In this document: positions 1 to 8,130 of the stretch, piece after piece
How positions within the stretch are numbered: position 1 is the first letter of the stretch
Layout: each line of letters begins with the position of its first letter
Source: Clostridium rhizosphaerae
GTDB lineage: Bacteria; Bacillota; Clostridia; Clostridiales; Clostridiaceae
Reading direction: 5' to 3'
NCBI RefSeq assembly: GCF_016765585.1
Contig: NZ_JAESWC010000002.1
Coordinates: forward strand, 496,001 to 560,000
DNA length: 64,000 bases
The notes under the pieces: model-generated
Told to the model about the DNA's origin: nothing
The model's database searches: none
The model's input: the letters and a program-made list of their open reading frames with translations, nothing else
Program-made: the position numbers and the translations under genes

Positions 1-138
1 TTGTTTTTTAAGTGCTGCAATTTTATTTTGCAAATATTTATCATTATTTTCTATTAGATTTATTTCACTAACAAGCCAAGATTTTGTAGAATCAAATTTT
101 TCTTCTTCCATAAATAATTGTTTAGCTTCAATAGACAT
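1..138 (-). CDS. Hypothetical protein, N-terminal fragment
   Basis: An open frame runs from ATG at 138 to the window edge and gives 46 residues beginning MSIEAKQLFMEEEKFDSTK. A GGGAG ribosome binding site lies just upstream of the ATG, so the start is credible. The peptide is rich in Glu, Lys and Leu and looks like the start of an alpha-helical coiled coil. Such an N-terminus is seen in HelD-type UvrD-like helicases, but too little sequence is present to name it; that link is only a guess. The rest of the gene lies outside the window. Confidence 0.55.
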   Translation of the reverse strand, partial: MSIEAKQLFMEEEKFDSTKSWLVSEINLIENNDKYLQNKIAALKKQ

Positions 139-274
139 TTAATCTCACTCCCTGTATATTGAACATAAAATATAATTTTATATTTTATTCAAATAATTGT
201 CAATATCGATAATGTAAACATATCGTAATTCATATAATTTATAGTGTATTATTTTATAATTTAGGAGGTCTATA

Positions 275-1099
275 ATGAAAATTCTCATAACTGGAACTGA
301 TGGTAATATTGGGCATTACCTTTCTAAATATTTCTCTAGCAGCCATGAAGTTTTTGCTTTAAAGAAAAATACATTAGATATTACAAATAGAGTTCAATGC
401 ACTGAAATAATAAAAAAACTAAATCCAGATATTGTTATCCATTCCGCAGCATTATCAAATATAGATTTATGCGAAAGAGATGAAACTTCCGCTTACACTA
501 TAAATACAATAGGAAGTTTAAATGTTGCCTACGCCTGCAGCATAGCAAGCATTCCAATTATATACATATCCTGCAATAATGTTTATAACGGTTCCAAAAC
601 TAGTCCTTACTACGAAACAGACGAATGCATTCCTGTAAATATATATGGAAAAACAAAGCTTGCTGGTGAAAAACTGATAAAGACAATTTGTTCTAAATAT
701 TTTATTATTAGAACTTCCTGGATATATGGTGGAAAAAATTGTTTTGTTCAAAACATTATAGATAACAAAGATATTCCTATATTTATGAGTTCAAGCGACA
801 TTGCAACTCCAACATTTTTGGGAGATTTAAGCAAGGTTATAGAAAAAATGATGCTGTCTGATGTATACGGTACATACAATGTTGTAAACTCAGGTGCAGT
901 TAAGAAATCTTTATGGGTTAAAACAATATTGGACTACATCGGTATTAAAACAGATGTAATAGAAATCCCTGATAACTTTATTTCTAATAAAGCGCTTAGA
1001 CCTAAATGCACCATATTAAATACCTCTCTTATTAAAAACTGTTTTGATATAGAGCTCCCTTCCTGGGAGATTTCCTTGAAAGAATATTTGCGCAAATAA
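275..1099 (+). CDS. RmlD-like NAD(P)-dependent sugar reductase
   Basis: A 274-residue extended short-chain dehydrogenase of the dTDP-4-dehydrorhamnose reductase (RmlD) type, a soluble enzyme that reduces a 4-keto nucleotide sugar. The N-terminal Rossmann motif TGTDGNIG is at residues 6-13 and the catalytic YxxxK is Y124-K128, inside the RmlD-style stretch NIYGKTKLAGE. Length matches the family (about 280). The start follows TAGGAGG at 7 bases. The usual RmlD active-site-region text STDYVFDG reads SCNNVYNG here, so the exact substrate may differ. No other rhamnose genes (rmlA/B/C) are beside it, hence no firm pathway. Fold sure, substrate unsure. Confidence 0.8.
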   Translation: MKILITGTDGNIGHYLSKYFSSSHEVFALKKNTLDITNRVQCTEIIKKLNPDIVIHSAALSNIDLCERDETSAYTINTIGSLNVAYACSIASIPIIYISCNNVYNGSKTSPYYETDECIPVNIYGKTKLAGEKLIKTICSKYFIIRTSWIYGGKNCFVQNIIDNKDIPIFMSSSDIATPTFLGDLSKVIEKMMLSDVYGTYNVVNSGAVKKSLWVKTILDYIGIKTDVIEIPDNFISNKALRPKCTILNTSLIKNCFDIELPSWEISLKEYLRK

Positions 1100-1171
1100 C
1101 TTTTTATAGTTATTACATTGATGTATAATATAAATTGTATATTGTTTATATGAGCGAAGGAGGAAAATTAA

Positions 1172-2311
1172 ATGCAGTATAGAAAGTTTGGAAAGCACGA
1201 CTTTAAGGTGTCTGCACTTGGGTTTGGCTGCATGAGACTTCCATTTTTAGATGAAGATGATTCTAAAATAAACGAAGAGGAAGCAATAAATCTAATAAGA
1301 TATGCCATCGATAATGGAGTTAATTATTTAGACACAGCGTATCCTTATCATAAAGGCAACAGTGAACTATTAGTAGGAAAAGCTTTAAAAGATGGTTATA
1401 GAGAAAAAGTTAAACTAGCTACAAAATGCCCTGTATGGCTTGTTAAAAACCATGAAGACTTTAACAAATATTTAAATGAGCAATTAGAAAAGCTTCAGAC
1501 AGATCATATAGACATGTATCTTTTGCATGCCTTAAGCAAAGAAAGATGGGAAGACTTAAAAAAATTAAATGTATTTAAGTTCTTAGAGGAAGCTGTTCAA
1601 AGTGGTAAAGTAAAATATGTAGGCTTTTCCTTCCATGATGAACTTCCAGTATTTAAAGAAATAGTGAACTCTTATAACTGGGATTTCTGCCAAATTCAAT
1701 ACAACTATATGGATACTGATTATCAAGCTGGCAAAGAAGGTTTAAAGCTTGCTGCATCTAAAGGAATGGCAGTTATAATTATGGAACCTTTAAAGGGCGG
1801 AAAACTTGCTAAAAATCCTCCACAAGAGGTACAGTCTTTATGGAATACAGCAGAGGTAAAAAGAAGTGCCGCTGACTGGGCATTAAGATGGATATGGAAT
1901 CATAAGGAAGTAACTCTTTTACTAAGTGGAATGGGTGCTTTTGACCAAGTAGTTGAAAATATAAAAATAGCTGATAATTCTATTTCTGACTCATTAAATA
2001 AGGAAGAGCTAGAATTAGTAGATAAAGTTAAAGAAAAATATAATGAACTTATAAAAGTAAATTGTACTGCTTGTAATTACTGTATGCCTTGTCCATTTGG
2101 AGTTAATATACCAAGAAATTTTGCCCTTTTAAATGAATCTTCAATGTATAATGATATTAATGGCTATTCACACGCCTATAATAATTTTATGGCTGAAAAT
2201 GATAGAGCTAATCACTGCAAGGAATGTGGACTTTGTGAGACAAAATGTCCTCAAAATCTTCCTATAAGACAACATCTAAAAGAAGTACACGCTGCTCTTG
2301 GATGTATATAA
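1172..2311 (+). CDS. Aldo/keto reductase with C-terminal 4Fe-4S ferredoxin domain
   Basis: A 379-residue aldo/keto reductase barrel followed by a ferredoxin-like tail. The AKR catalytic tetrad is visible as D54, Y59 (or Y57), K85 and H119. Residues from about 295 carry CTACNYCMPCP, and near 350 CKECGLCETKCP, two cysteine clusters that should bind [4Fe-4S] centres. This architecture is common in anaerobic clostridia, where electrons may come from ferredoxin or NAD(P)H; the physiological substrate is not known. The start is ATG at 1172 behind GGAGG. The gene ends directly in a strong hairpin terminator. Confidence 0.88.
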   Translation: MQYRKFGKHDFKVSALGFGCMRLPFLDEDDSKINEEEAINLIRYAIDNGVNYLDTAYPYHKGNSELLVGKALKDGYREKVKLATKCPVWLVKNHEDFNKYLNEQLEKLQTDHIDMYLLHALSKERWEDLKKLNVFKFLEEAVQSGKVKYVGFSFHDELPVFKEIVNSYNWDFCQIQYNYMDTDYQAGKEGLKLAASKGMAVIIMEPLKGGKLAKNPPQEVQSLWNTAEVKRSAADWALRWIWNHKEVTLLLSGMGAFDQVVENIKIADNSISDSLNKEELELVDKVKEKYNELIKVNCTACNYCMPCPFGVNIPRNFALLNESSMYNDINGYSHAYNNFMAENDRANHCKECGLCETKCPQNLPIRQHLKEVHAALGCI

Positions 2312-2360
2312 ATCTAAAAACCTCCCTTAAAGCTTTAGCTTAAAGGGAGGTTTTTAGATT
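2311..2360. terminator. Bidirectional intrinsic terminator
   Basis: Near-perfect palindrome. Arms AATCTAAAAACCTCCCTT and AAGGGAGGTTTTTAGATT give an 18-bp stem, then a mismatch and four more pairs around a TTTA loop. A-run and T-run on both sides let it serve the aldo/keto reductase (+) and the converging S-component gene (-). Confidence 0.9.
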
Positions 2361-2369
2361 ATCACTAAA

Positions 2370-2876
2370 TTACTTAGCAGATAATTCTTTTACAAGGTCT
2401 TTTCGTGTTGCTTTTGAGATTGATTTAACTAGTACTGAAGATATAACTGCGTCTACCCCATGATGAAGCAATGTTCCTATCCCAACTACTATAAGAACCT
2501 TGTACATTGTATATCCAAATGGAATAACTATTAAAGCTTCTAATATTGCATGTATTGGTGCAGTTATTATAAGAGTCTTATTAAAAGACATTCCCTTCTT
2601 AATAGCATAAGCTCCCGCTAACGCCACTACAACATGCATTAAAGCTCTAGCTGCAACTACTATAGGTGCTGAAATAAAAAATCCTAGTGCAGATCCAAGT
2701 GCAACCATAACTGCTGCTTCAGGACCTAAAAGCATAGCTATAAATATTGGAACGTGAGCAGTTATTGTAGCTGTAAAAGGCGGCAGCTGAACCTGAAGTC
2801 CTTTAAAATAAATAGGTATTAGTATTACCCATGCAGTTAAAAGTGCAGTATAAGTTAATTTTTTAACGTCTTTCAT
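2370..2876 (-). CDS. niaX: ECF transporter S component, niacin (NiaX) type
   Basis: A 168-residue, very hydrophobic protein with about five to six membrane helices, the size of an ECF-family substrate-binding S subunit. The sequence pattern (KKLTYTALLTAW, PPFTATITAHVPIFIAMLLGP, VAARALMHVVVA) is what I associate with the NiaX niacin S components of Firmicutes. It has no A or T subunit next to it, so it would use a shared energizing module (group II ECF). The ATG at 2876 follows GGAGGGG. A nicotinate phosphoribosyltransferase gene (21882) is also in the window, consistent with niacin salvage. Assignment to S component is strong; the niacin substrate is inferred from resemblance. Confidence 0.75.
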   Translation of the reverse strand: MKDVKKLTYTALLTAWVILIPIYFKGLQVQLPPFTATITAHVPIFIAMLLGPEAAVMVALGSALGFFISAPIVVAARALMHVVVALAGAYAIKKGMSFNKTLIITAPIHAILEALIVIPFGYTMYKVLIVVGIGTLLHHGVDAVISSVLVKSISKATRKDLVKELSAK

Positions 2877-2897
2877 TTTACCCCTCCATCTACATCT

Positions 2898-2937
2898 GTA
2901 TATACACTAGTATACATACCGACCTTTGTTTTGTAAA
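2898..2937 (-). promoter_or_regulatory. Promoter with overlapping dyad upstream of niaX-like gene
   Basis: Read on the minus strand: a -35 like TTTACA (2932-2937), a 17-base spacer and a -10 TATACT (2909-2914). A dyad GTATA-N8-TATAC (2898-2915) covers the -10. It could be a repressor site, for example for the niacin regulator NiaR, but no NiaR consensus was compared. Confidence 0.4.
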
Positions 2938-2941
2938 TAGA

Positions 2942-2975
2942 CAAAATAAAAAAAGAATAGCCTTATGCTATTCTT
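2942..2975 (-). terminator. Intrinsic terminator after def
   Basis: Stem AAGAATAGC / GCTATTCTT with loop CTTAT. On the minus strand it is followed by a run of seven T. The stem overlaps the def stop codon. Confidence 0.85.
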
Positions 2976-3432
2976 CTAATCTATATACCTTTTTTGCTCT
3001 ATCAGTATACAGTATTCCATCTAGATGATCAATTTCATGACAAAAGGCTTTTGCCAAAAGTCCTTCTGCTGTATACTCAACCTTTTTTCCATTAATGTCT
3101 ACACCTTTAACTGTAACCTTTTTAGGCCTTATAACCTTTCCTTCATAGCCCGGGTAGCTTAAACAACCTTCTATGCTTTCCTCTTTTCCAACCTTTGCAA
3201 CTATAGCAGGATTGATTAATATTATTGGTTTTTCACCTTCTCTGAGATCTATAATTATAGCTCTCTTCAGCACCCCAATCTGAGGAGCGGCAAGCCCTAT
3301 TCCTGTTGTGCTGTATAATGAATCTTTTAAGTCTTTAACTAAACTCACTACTTCTTCATCAATTTTCTCAATTCTCTTGCTAACTCTTTTAAGCTTTGGA
3401 CTACCAAACATTATTATTTCTTTTACTGCCAT
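2968..3432 (-). CDS. def: Peptide deformylase
   Basis: 154 residues. Removes the N-formyl group from nascent proteins in the cytosol; a metal-dependent hydrolase. All three signature motifs are present in order: GIGLAAPQ (motif 1), EGCLSYP (motif 2, with the Cys ligand) and HEIDHLDG (motif 3, two His ligands and the catalytic Glu). Length fits the short clostridial type 1B enzymes. The ATG at 3432 lies behind AAGGGGAGG. It is transcribed leftward toward its own terminator. The adjacent upstream radical-SAM gene is only about 55 bases away, so co-transcription is possible. Confidence 0.95.
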   Translation of the reverse strand: MAVKEIIMFGSPKLKRVSKRIEKIDEEVVSLVKDLKDSLYSTTGIGLAAPQIGVLKRAIIIDLREGEKPIILINPAIVAKVGKEESIEGCLSYPGYEGKVIRPKKVTVKGVDINGKKVEYTAEGLLAKAFCHEIDHLDGILYTDRAKKVYRLEE

Positions 3433-3487
3433 AACTGCCTCCCCTTTAGCTTTATGTTTATCTCAATTAAGTACATACTGTGTATTT

Positions 3488-5191
3488 CTACTTCAACAAA
3501 TTTAATCTAACCAAATCATTAGTTATATCTATTATATTATTATCTGTATCTTCATCAAAAATCAAGTAGTAATTTCCTTCATTAATAGTCTTGTTTTTCA
3601 TAAATGCTAAAATATCAATATTAAACTTTTCTAAATGATACCTTTCAAATGGTATACTGATGTTATTTTTTTTAACAGCATCTTTCAAATTTCTATCCAA
3701 ACTCTTATCCGTTTCTCTATATAGAAATTCAGGCAGCCATTTTTTTCTATTGAAACTTAAATAATCAAATTTTATTATTTCTTTTAAGATACTAGAATTT
3801 TCACCTATAATTTCCTCATAAAAATCTACAAATACTTTATAATAGTCTACTGAGGATATGTTTCTTTTAAAATAGCCTTTATTATGAAAAAACATACCTA
3901 AAGCTAAATAAAAATCAAAAGGAGTATTATACCTGTGTACGAAAAAGCCGATTATATTATTAAATTTGTTGGAATTATAATATTTATCAACCATTTCTTC
4001 TACTCTTTTTAATATTATAATTTCTTCATAATTTATATCATTCGTTCTTAATACTTCATAGGGTGTATATGGAGAGTGCACAATACCCCATTTTTCAGCT
4101 TCCTCCTTCATATCAGTACCTTTTAAAACTTTTAAAAATCCAAGTTGTATTTCATCTGGCTCAATGCTATATAAATCATTAAAAGATTTCTTAAAAGATT
4201 CAAAGTTTTCTCCTGGAAGTCCTGCGATTAAATCTAGATGCTGTTTAATATTTCCAAAGCTTTTTAATTTATCAACCTGTTCTTTAATTTGTTTAAAAGC
4301 TACAAACCTATTTATATTTCTAAGCACTTCATTATTGGTTGTTTGAACACCAATCTCAAATTGAAACCTTCCCTTTGGTGCCTTTGATAAAAGCTCCAGT
4401 TGTTCATCCCTTAAAATATCTGCTGAGATTTCAAAATGGAAAGTTGTTTTAGTATCAAAACTCATCAAGTATTCCCATATATCCATAGCAAATTTACTGC
4501 TGCAGTTAAAGGTTCTATCTACAAACTTAACAAGCCTTACTTTCTTATCTATTAAAAATTTCAAGTCAACCTTAACTTTTTCTATATTTAGGAATCTAAC
4601 TCCATGTATAGTAGAAGAAAGGCAATATTTGCAATTAAAAGGGCATCCTCTTGAAGCTTCATAATATACAATCTTATCGTTAAGGTCGTCCAAGTCTGTA
4701 TATGGAAAAACAAGCTTATCTAAATCCATTAACTCGCGTGCCCCTCCATATATTATTTCATCTTTCTCCCTATAATAAAGTCCTCTCACGGTTTTAAAAC
4801 TTTTTTCTTCAATTAAGTTCTTAATAAAATCTCTGTAGCTCTCCTCACCTTCACCCTCAATAATATAATCTGCTCTGCTGTTTTTCATAGTTTCTATACT
4901 ATCATAAGAAACTTCCGGACCCCCGTATAATATCTTAACATTTGAATCAATAAGCTTTATGATAGAAGACAGCTGTTCAACAAAATACATATTCCAGATA
5001 TAACAAGAAAAAGCCACTAACGTTGGCTTTTCACTTATAATTGCTTCTACTATTTTTTCCAGCCTATCGTTTATAGAAAATTCCATCACTTCACATTCAT
5101 AACTCAAATCACTTGTATACTCCTTTAGATATCTTACCGCTAAATTACTGTGAATAAACTTGGAATTCACTGCTGCCAATACTACCTTCAT
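3488..5191 (-). CDS. B12-binding domain radical SAM protein (DUF4080 type)
   Basis: 567 residues. The first ~130 residues look like a cobalamin-binding Rossmann domain (LYGGPEVSYD near 88-97). The radical SAM cluster motif CPFNCKYC uses C183, C187 and C190. The C-terminal third has the long helical region of DUF4080 proteins. Members are widespread in clostridia, but no reaction is known to me. The start ATG at 5191 has a GGAAG site. The downstream end is 55 bases from def and the upstream neighbour is the small methyltransferase-like gene, 37 bases away, so the three may form one leftward unit. Enzyme class sure, substrate unknown. Confidence 0.88.
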   Translation of the reverse strand: MKVVLAAVNSKFIHSNLAVRYLKEYTSDLSYECEVMEFSINDRLEKIVEAIISEKPTLVAFSCYIWNMYFVEQLSSIIKLIDSNVKILYGGPEVSYDSIETMKNSRADYIIEGEGEESYRDFIKNLIEEKSFKTVRGLYYREKDEIIYGGARELMDLDKLVFPYTDLDDLNDKIVYYEASRGCPFNCKYCLSSTIHGVRFLNIEKVKVDLKFLIDKKVRLVKFVDRTFNCSSKFAMDIWEYLMSFDTKTTFHFEISADILRDEQLELLSKAPKGRFQFEIGVQTTNNEVLRNINRFVAFKQIKEQVDKLKSFGNIKQHLDLIAGLPGENFESFKKSFNDLYSIEPDEIQLGFLKVLKGTDMKEEAEKWGIVHSPYTPYEVLRTNDINYEEIIILKRVEEMVDKYYNSNKFNNIIGFFVHRYNTPFDFYLALGMFFHNKGYFKRNISSVDYYKVFVDFYEEIIGENSSILKEIIKFDYLSFNRKKWLPEFLYRETDKSLDRNLKDAVKKNNISIPFERYHLEKFNIDILAFMKNKTINEGNYYLIFDEDTDNNIIDITNDLVRLNLLK

Positions 5192-5228
5192 TACTCTTAC
5201 TTCCTTTCAACTTTAAATCTTTAGGATC

Positions 5229-5774
5229 TTACTCCTTCGTTTTTAAACTCTTTTTTTTAGCCTTTATATAGTATATATTATCTGATGCTTTTAAATCAAT
5301 TATTTCAAAGTATTCTTGTAAAAGTTTTATTGTACTCTCCTTAGAATTATCTTTTACTAAATTAAAATCGTCCATTACAATTTCTTTAAGCTTTCTTTCT
5401 GCCAGCATTATTTTTATCTTTGCTCTAAATACTTTTGAATACCCTTTATCTATATCCCATATATAAATCACTCCATTGTCCTTTAGAAAAGTACTTATAT
5501 CCTTTAAAAATTTTCTCTTATTAACTTTCAGCCAAATATTTTTTAGGGAAAAAAGCATGACACAGCTATCATAACCTTCCTTATCAATAAGCTTTTTTTC
5601 ATCTTTTCCGTATACATAATCAACAGCCGCTTCTTCATTATATTTCTTATAGAGACTATAAATAATTCCATAGTTATCCATACCAATGTCCAGTACATTT
5701 CCTTTAAATGTTTCATGCTGCATATTAATAAATATTTCTTTTCTTGATTTATTTAAAATATCTAATTTCATCAA
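5229..5774 (-). CDS. Class I SAM methyltransferase-like protein
   Basis: 181 residues. Near the N-terminus, GNVLDIGMDNYG resembles motif I (SAM-binding glycine loop) of class I methyltransferases, and DSCVMLFSLKNIW and GVIYIWDIDKG fit the later strands of the Rossmann fold. Motif I is degenerate (normally D-x-G-x-G), so SAM binding is plausible but not certain. It starts at ATG 5774 behind AGGGGAAG. It sits upstream of the radical-SAM gene in the same direction. Target unknown. Confidence 0.6.
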   Translation of the reverse strand: MMKLDILNKSRKEIFINMQHETFKGNVLDIGMDNYGIIYSLYKKYNEEAAVDYVYGKDEKKLIDKEGYDSCVMLFSLKNIWLKVNKRKFLKDISTFLKDNGVIYIWDIDKGYSKVFRAKIKIMLAERKLKEIVMDDFNLVKDNSKESTIKLLQEYFEIIDLKASDNIYYIKAKKKSLKTKE

Positions 5775-5821
5775 AACTCTTCCCCTTTTGCATTAATAAT
5801 TATAGATATAATTCTACAAAC

Positions 5822-5859
5822 AAAAAATAATTCCTCCATATTTTGGAAGAATTATTTTT
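5822..5859. terminator. Bidirectional hairpin terminator
   Basis: Arms AAAAATAATTCCTCCA and TTGGAAGAATTATTTTT pair over about 16 bases with one mismatch. Minus-strand transcripts leaving the phospholipase C-like gene end here, before the methyltransferase-like gene. Confidence 0.75.
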
Positions 5860-5869
5860 GTTTATTTTC

Positions 5870-6592
5870 TTATTTATTAATTTTGCCATGAATCTCATCA
5901 TAAAAATCAAGAAGAAACCCTGCTGTGCTATTTTGTGCTTCCTTTATTATTGTTGCTGCCATTTTTCCATATCTTTCTTCTTTATCTTGAACCTTTAGAT
6001 ACTTTAAATATACATTGTTTGCTACTAAGGCATTATTCTTAATGTAATCTTCTAAAGTCTTATATCTTAAAATACCTTTATCTATTAAGAATGTGTAGTC
6101 GGACATAAATCTCTTTATAATCCACATTTCAAATCCTCTATGGCTATCTAAAAGTCTATTATTAACATGATGAGGAACTGTCATATCTTGTACTAAATGA
6201 CAGGCTGAGCCAAGAAAAAACATAGCTTTATCTGCTTCCTTAATCTTCATGTATGCAATAGCTTTGTTATAGTATTTCTTACATTCAGTCATCGCATCTG
6301 AAAATCCATATAAACCTTTGCCGCTGCTGAAATGATAAAAATGATTGGAGCTTTTAAAATCTTGATCTGCCCAGGTGACACCCTCATTTAAAGGCTTTAT
6401 ATGCTTTTTAAAGAATTCGTGCTCTTTTAAATATCCTTCATTTCTAAGAATTTCTATAGCTTGCATATTAATAAATTTATGTATAGTGCAGTTAGTTTTA
6501 AGTATTTTCTTTTTTATAGGATTAACTGCATGCATTACGCCTCTTACTGCCATACCGTAAGTTGTTTCAAATCTTTCTTTCATCTTAAGCAT
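5870..6592 (-). CDS. Zinc-dependent phospholipase C family protein without signal peptide
   Basis: 240 residues. Resembles the catalytic alpha-helical domain of Bacillus PLC and clostridial alpha-toxin, which cleave phospholipids with three zinc ions. Likely ligands are H38, D76 or D78, H84 or H87, H132-x3-D136, H142, and H151-x3-E155, matching the HxxxD...H...HxxxE spacing of the family. It lacks the N-terminal Trp that is a zinc ligand in mature secreted PLC, has no secretion signal and no C-terminal C2 domain. It is therefore probably cytosolic or non-toxic. ATG 6592 and ATG 6583 are both possible starts (GGAAGG upstream favours 6592 only weakly). Function inferred from fold. Confidence 0.75.
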   Translation of the reverse strand: MLKMKERFETTYGMAVRGVMHAVNPIKKKILKTNCTIHKFINMQAIEILRNEGYLKEHEFFKKHIKPLNEGVTWADQDFKSSNHFYHFSSGKGLYGFSDAMTECKKYYNKAIAYMKIKEADKAMFFLGSACHLVQDMTVPHHVNNRLLDSHRGFEMWIIKRFMSDYTFLIDKGILRYKTLEDYIKNNALVANNVYLKYLKVQDKEERYGKMAATIIKEAQNSTAGFLLDFYDEIHGKINK

Positions 6593-6627
6593 TTTCCTTC
6601 CTATTTATAAAAACTATCTTATACAAT

Positions 6628-7935
6628 TTACTTGTTATTGTTATAATTAAATTTCCATACAGCAGTAATAATACCAATTAAAACTATTATTATTAAGTAA
6701 TACATCACATCATTGCTTAAGTTAAATATAGGACTGCTATTTTGTTTGCTTATGCTGTATAATATACCATTTGCACTATCAAGGATTAACATTGAATTAT
6801 CATTGAATTTTATACTGCTTACGAAAGAAGCATCCTTAAGCTCTAGCATTTCACTTAAAACGCCTTTATTGGTTAATTTATAGATAATATTATCTCTAGT
6901 ATCATAAAAATATATGCAATTCTTTTCTCCTAAAATACCTCTAGTATCTACATCCATTGAGCCCAAAGAAGAAAGTGATTTATGTTGATATATAGGCGCA
7001 GGAGGATTTGTAGTTGGCTGATTATCTAAAATAAAACTTAATTTATTATTGTCCACTCCTTTAAATCTTGGAGAAGTAAGAGGATCTCCGCCGCTGTAAT
7101 CCGGCCATCCGTACCATAAACCTTTTTTAATTTCATATATATAATCCACATCACCTTTCACTGGTCTTAAGCCTCTATCTTCCATGCCTCCTATAGCAGC
7201 AATTAACTTTCCCTCGCTATTGAAGGCCATCCCTTTTGCGTTTCTTATTCCCCAGGCATAGGTTTCTAAATTTCCATTTCCCATATTATATTGTATAATA
7301 GATGCATTACCTGGAGAGTGTGCTGATATAAGCTGACCTGAAGCGTTTTTAGTCATATAAGGAACAAATGCTCCCGTTTTCTCGTTTCCATATGTTCTTC
7401 CTTTTATAGTTATATCTCTAGGTGATATATCGCAATAATATGGATTATCTTTAAGCCATTCATTATCTCTTCCAACAACACCTGAATTGGTTGCAGCTCC
7501 TATAGATACATAAAGTTCATTTCCTTTTATTCTAATAATACTATCCTTATAATCTCCTAAATTCGGCAGTGCATTAATTATAACTTTTTCCTCTTTGTCT
7601 GCTAAATTATAACTATATACTTTAGTATCAGATGAGTAATATAATATGTTATCCTTGTATTCTAAAGACTTTATATTTAACGTTTTATTTTTTAATATAT
7701 CATAACTTTTACCTTTAGCATCTACAAACTGTATCCTATCTTTATATGCTATGTAAAAATCCCCCTGATTATTAGAAACAATATCAACAGCACCTTTTAA
7801 ACCTTTATATTTTTCAGAGTATCCAATTTGTTCGTCCCTTACAACTATATTGTTCTCTATATAAAAGTTCTTTAAAAAAATAAATAAGGCTAGTACAACT
7901 CCTCCAAGCAGAATGATCTTAAAAAAGTTTTTCAT
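6628..7935 (-). CDS. Membrane-anchored GSDH-like beta-propeller protein
   Basis: 435 residues from ATG 7935, chosen because GGAGGA lies 4-5 bases upstream; a longer frame to 7956 has no ribosome site. Residues ~5-22 are a hydrophobic N-terminal anchor and the last ~30 residues hold a second membrane helix. Between them the repeats resemble the six-bladed glucose/sorbosone dehydrogenase (PQQ sugar dehydrogenase) propeller (AWGIRNAKGMAFNSEG, YGWPDYSGG). The WGxRNxxG signature is present. Whether it binds PQQ or acts on sugars is not shown. The phospholipase C-like gene follows closely downstream (35 bases). Confidence 0.7.
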   Translation of the reverse strand: MKNFFKIILLGGVVLALFIFLKNFYIENNIVVRDEQIGYSEKYKGLKGAVDIVSNNQGDFYIAYKDRIQFVDAKGKSYDILKNKTLNIKSLEYKDNILYYSSDTKVYSYNLADKEEKVIINALPNLGDYKDSIIRIKGNELYVSIGAATNSGVVGRDNEWLKDNPYYCDISPRDITIKGRTYGNEKTGAFVPYMTKNASGQLISAHSPGNASIIQYNMGNGNLETYAWGIRNAKGMAFNSEGKLIAAIGGMEDRGLRPVKGDVDYIYEIKKGLWYGWPDYSGGDPLTSPRFKGVDNNKLSFILDNQPTTNPPAPIYQHKSLSSLGSMDVDTRGILGEKNCIYFYDTRDNIIYKLTNKGVLSEMLELKDASFVSSIKFNDNSMLILDSANGILYSISKQNSSPIFNLSNDVMYYLIIIVLIGIITAVWKFNYNNNK

Positions 7936-8130
7936 AGTTCCTCCATAAAAATACATGCTTTTCTATTAATATATATTTTCTTTTTTACAGGTATATGTAT
8001 AATAATCATTAAATAACAAAGCTAAATTAATTCAACATTAATTGACCTATTATTACATATATATTCAAAATAGTTGGTTTATTATCTCAAAATTCTATGT
8101 TATGATATATATATTATTTATGGAGAAGAA

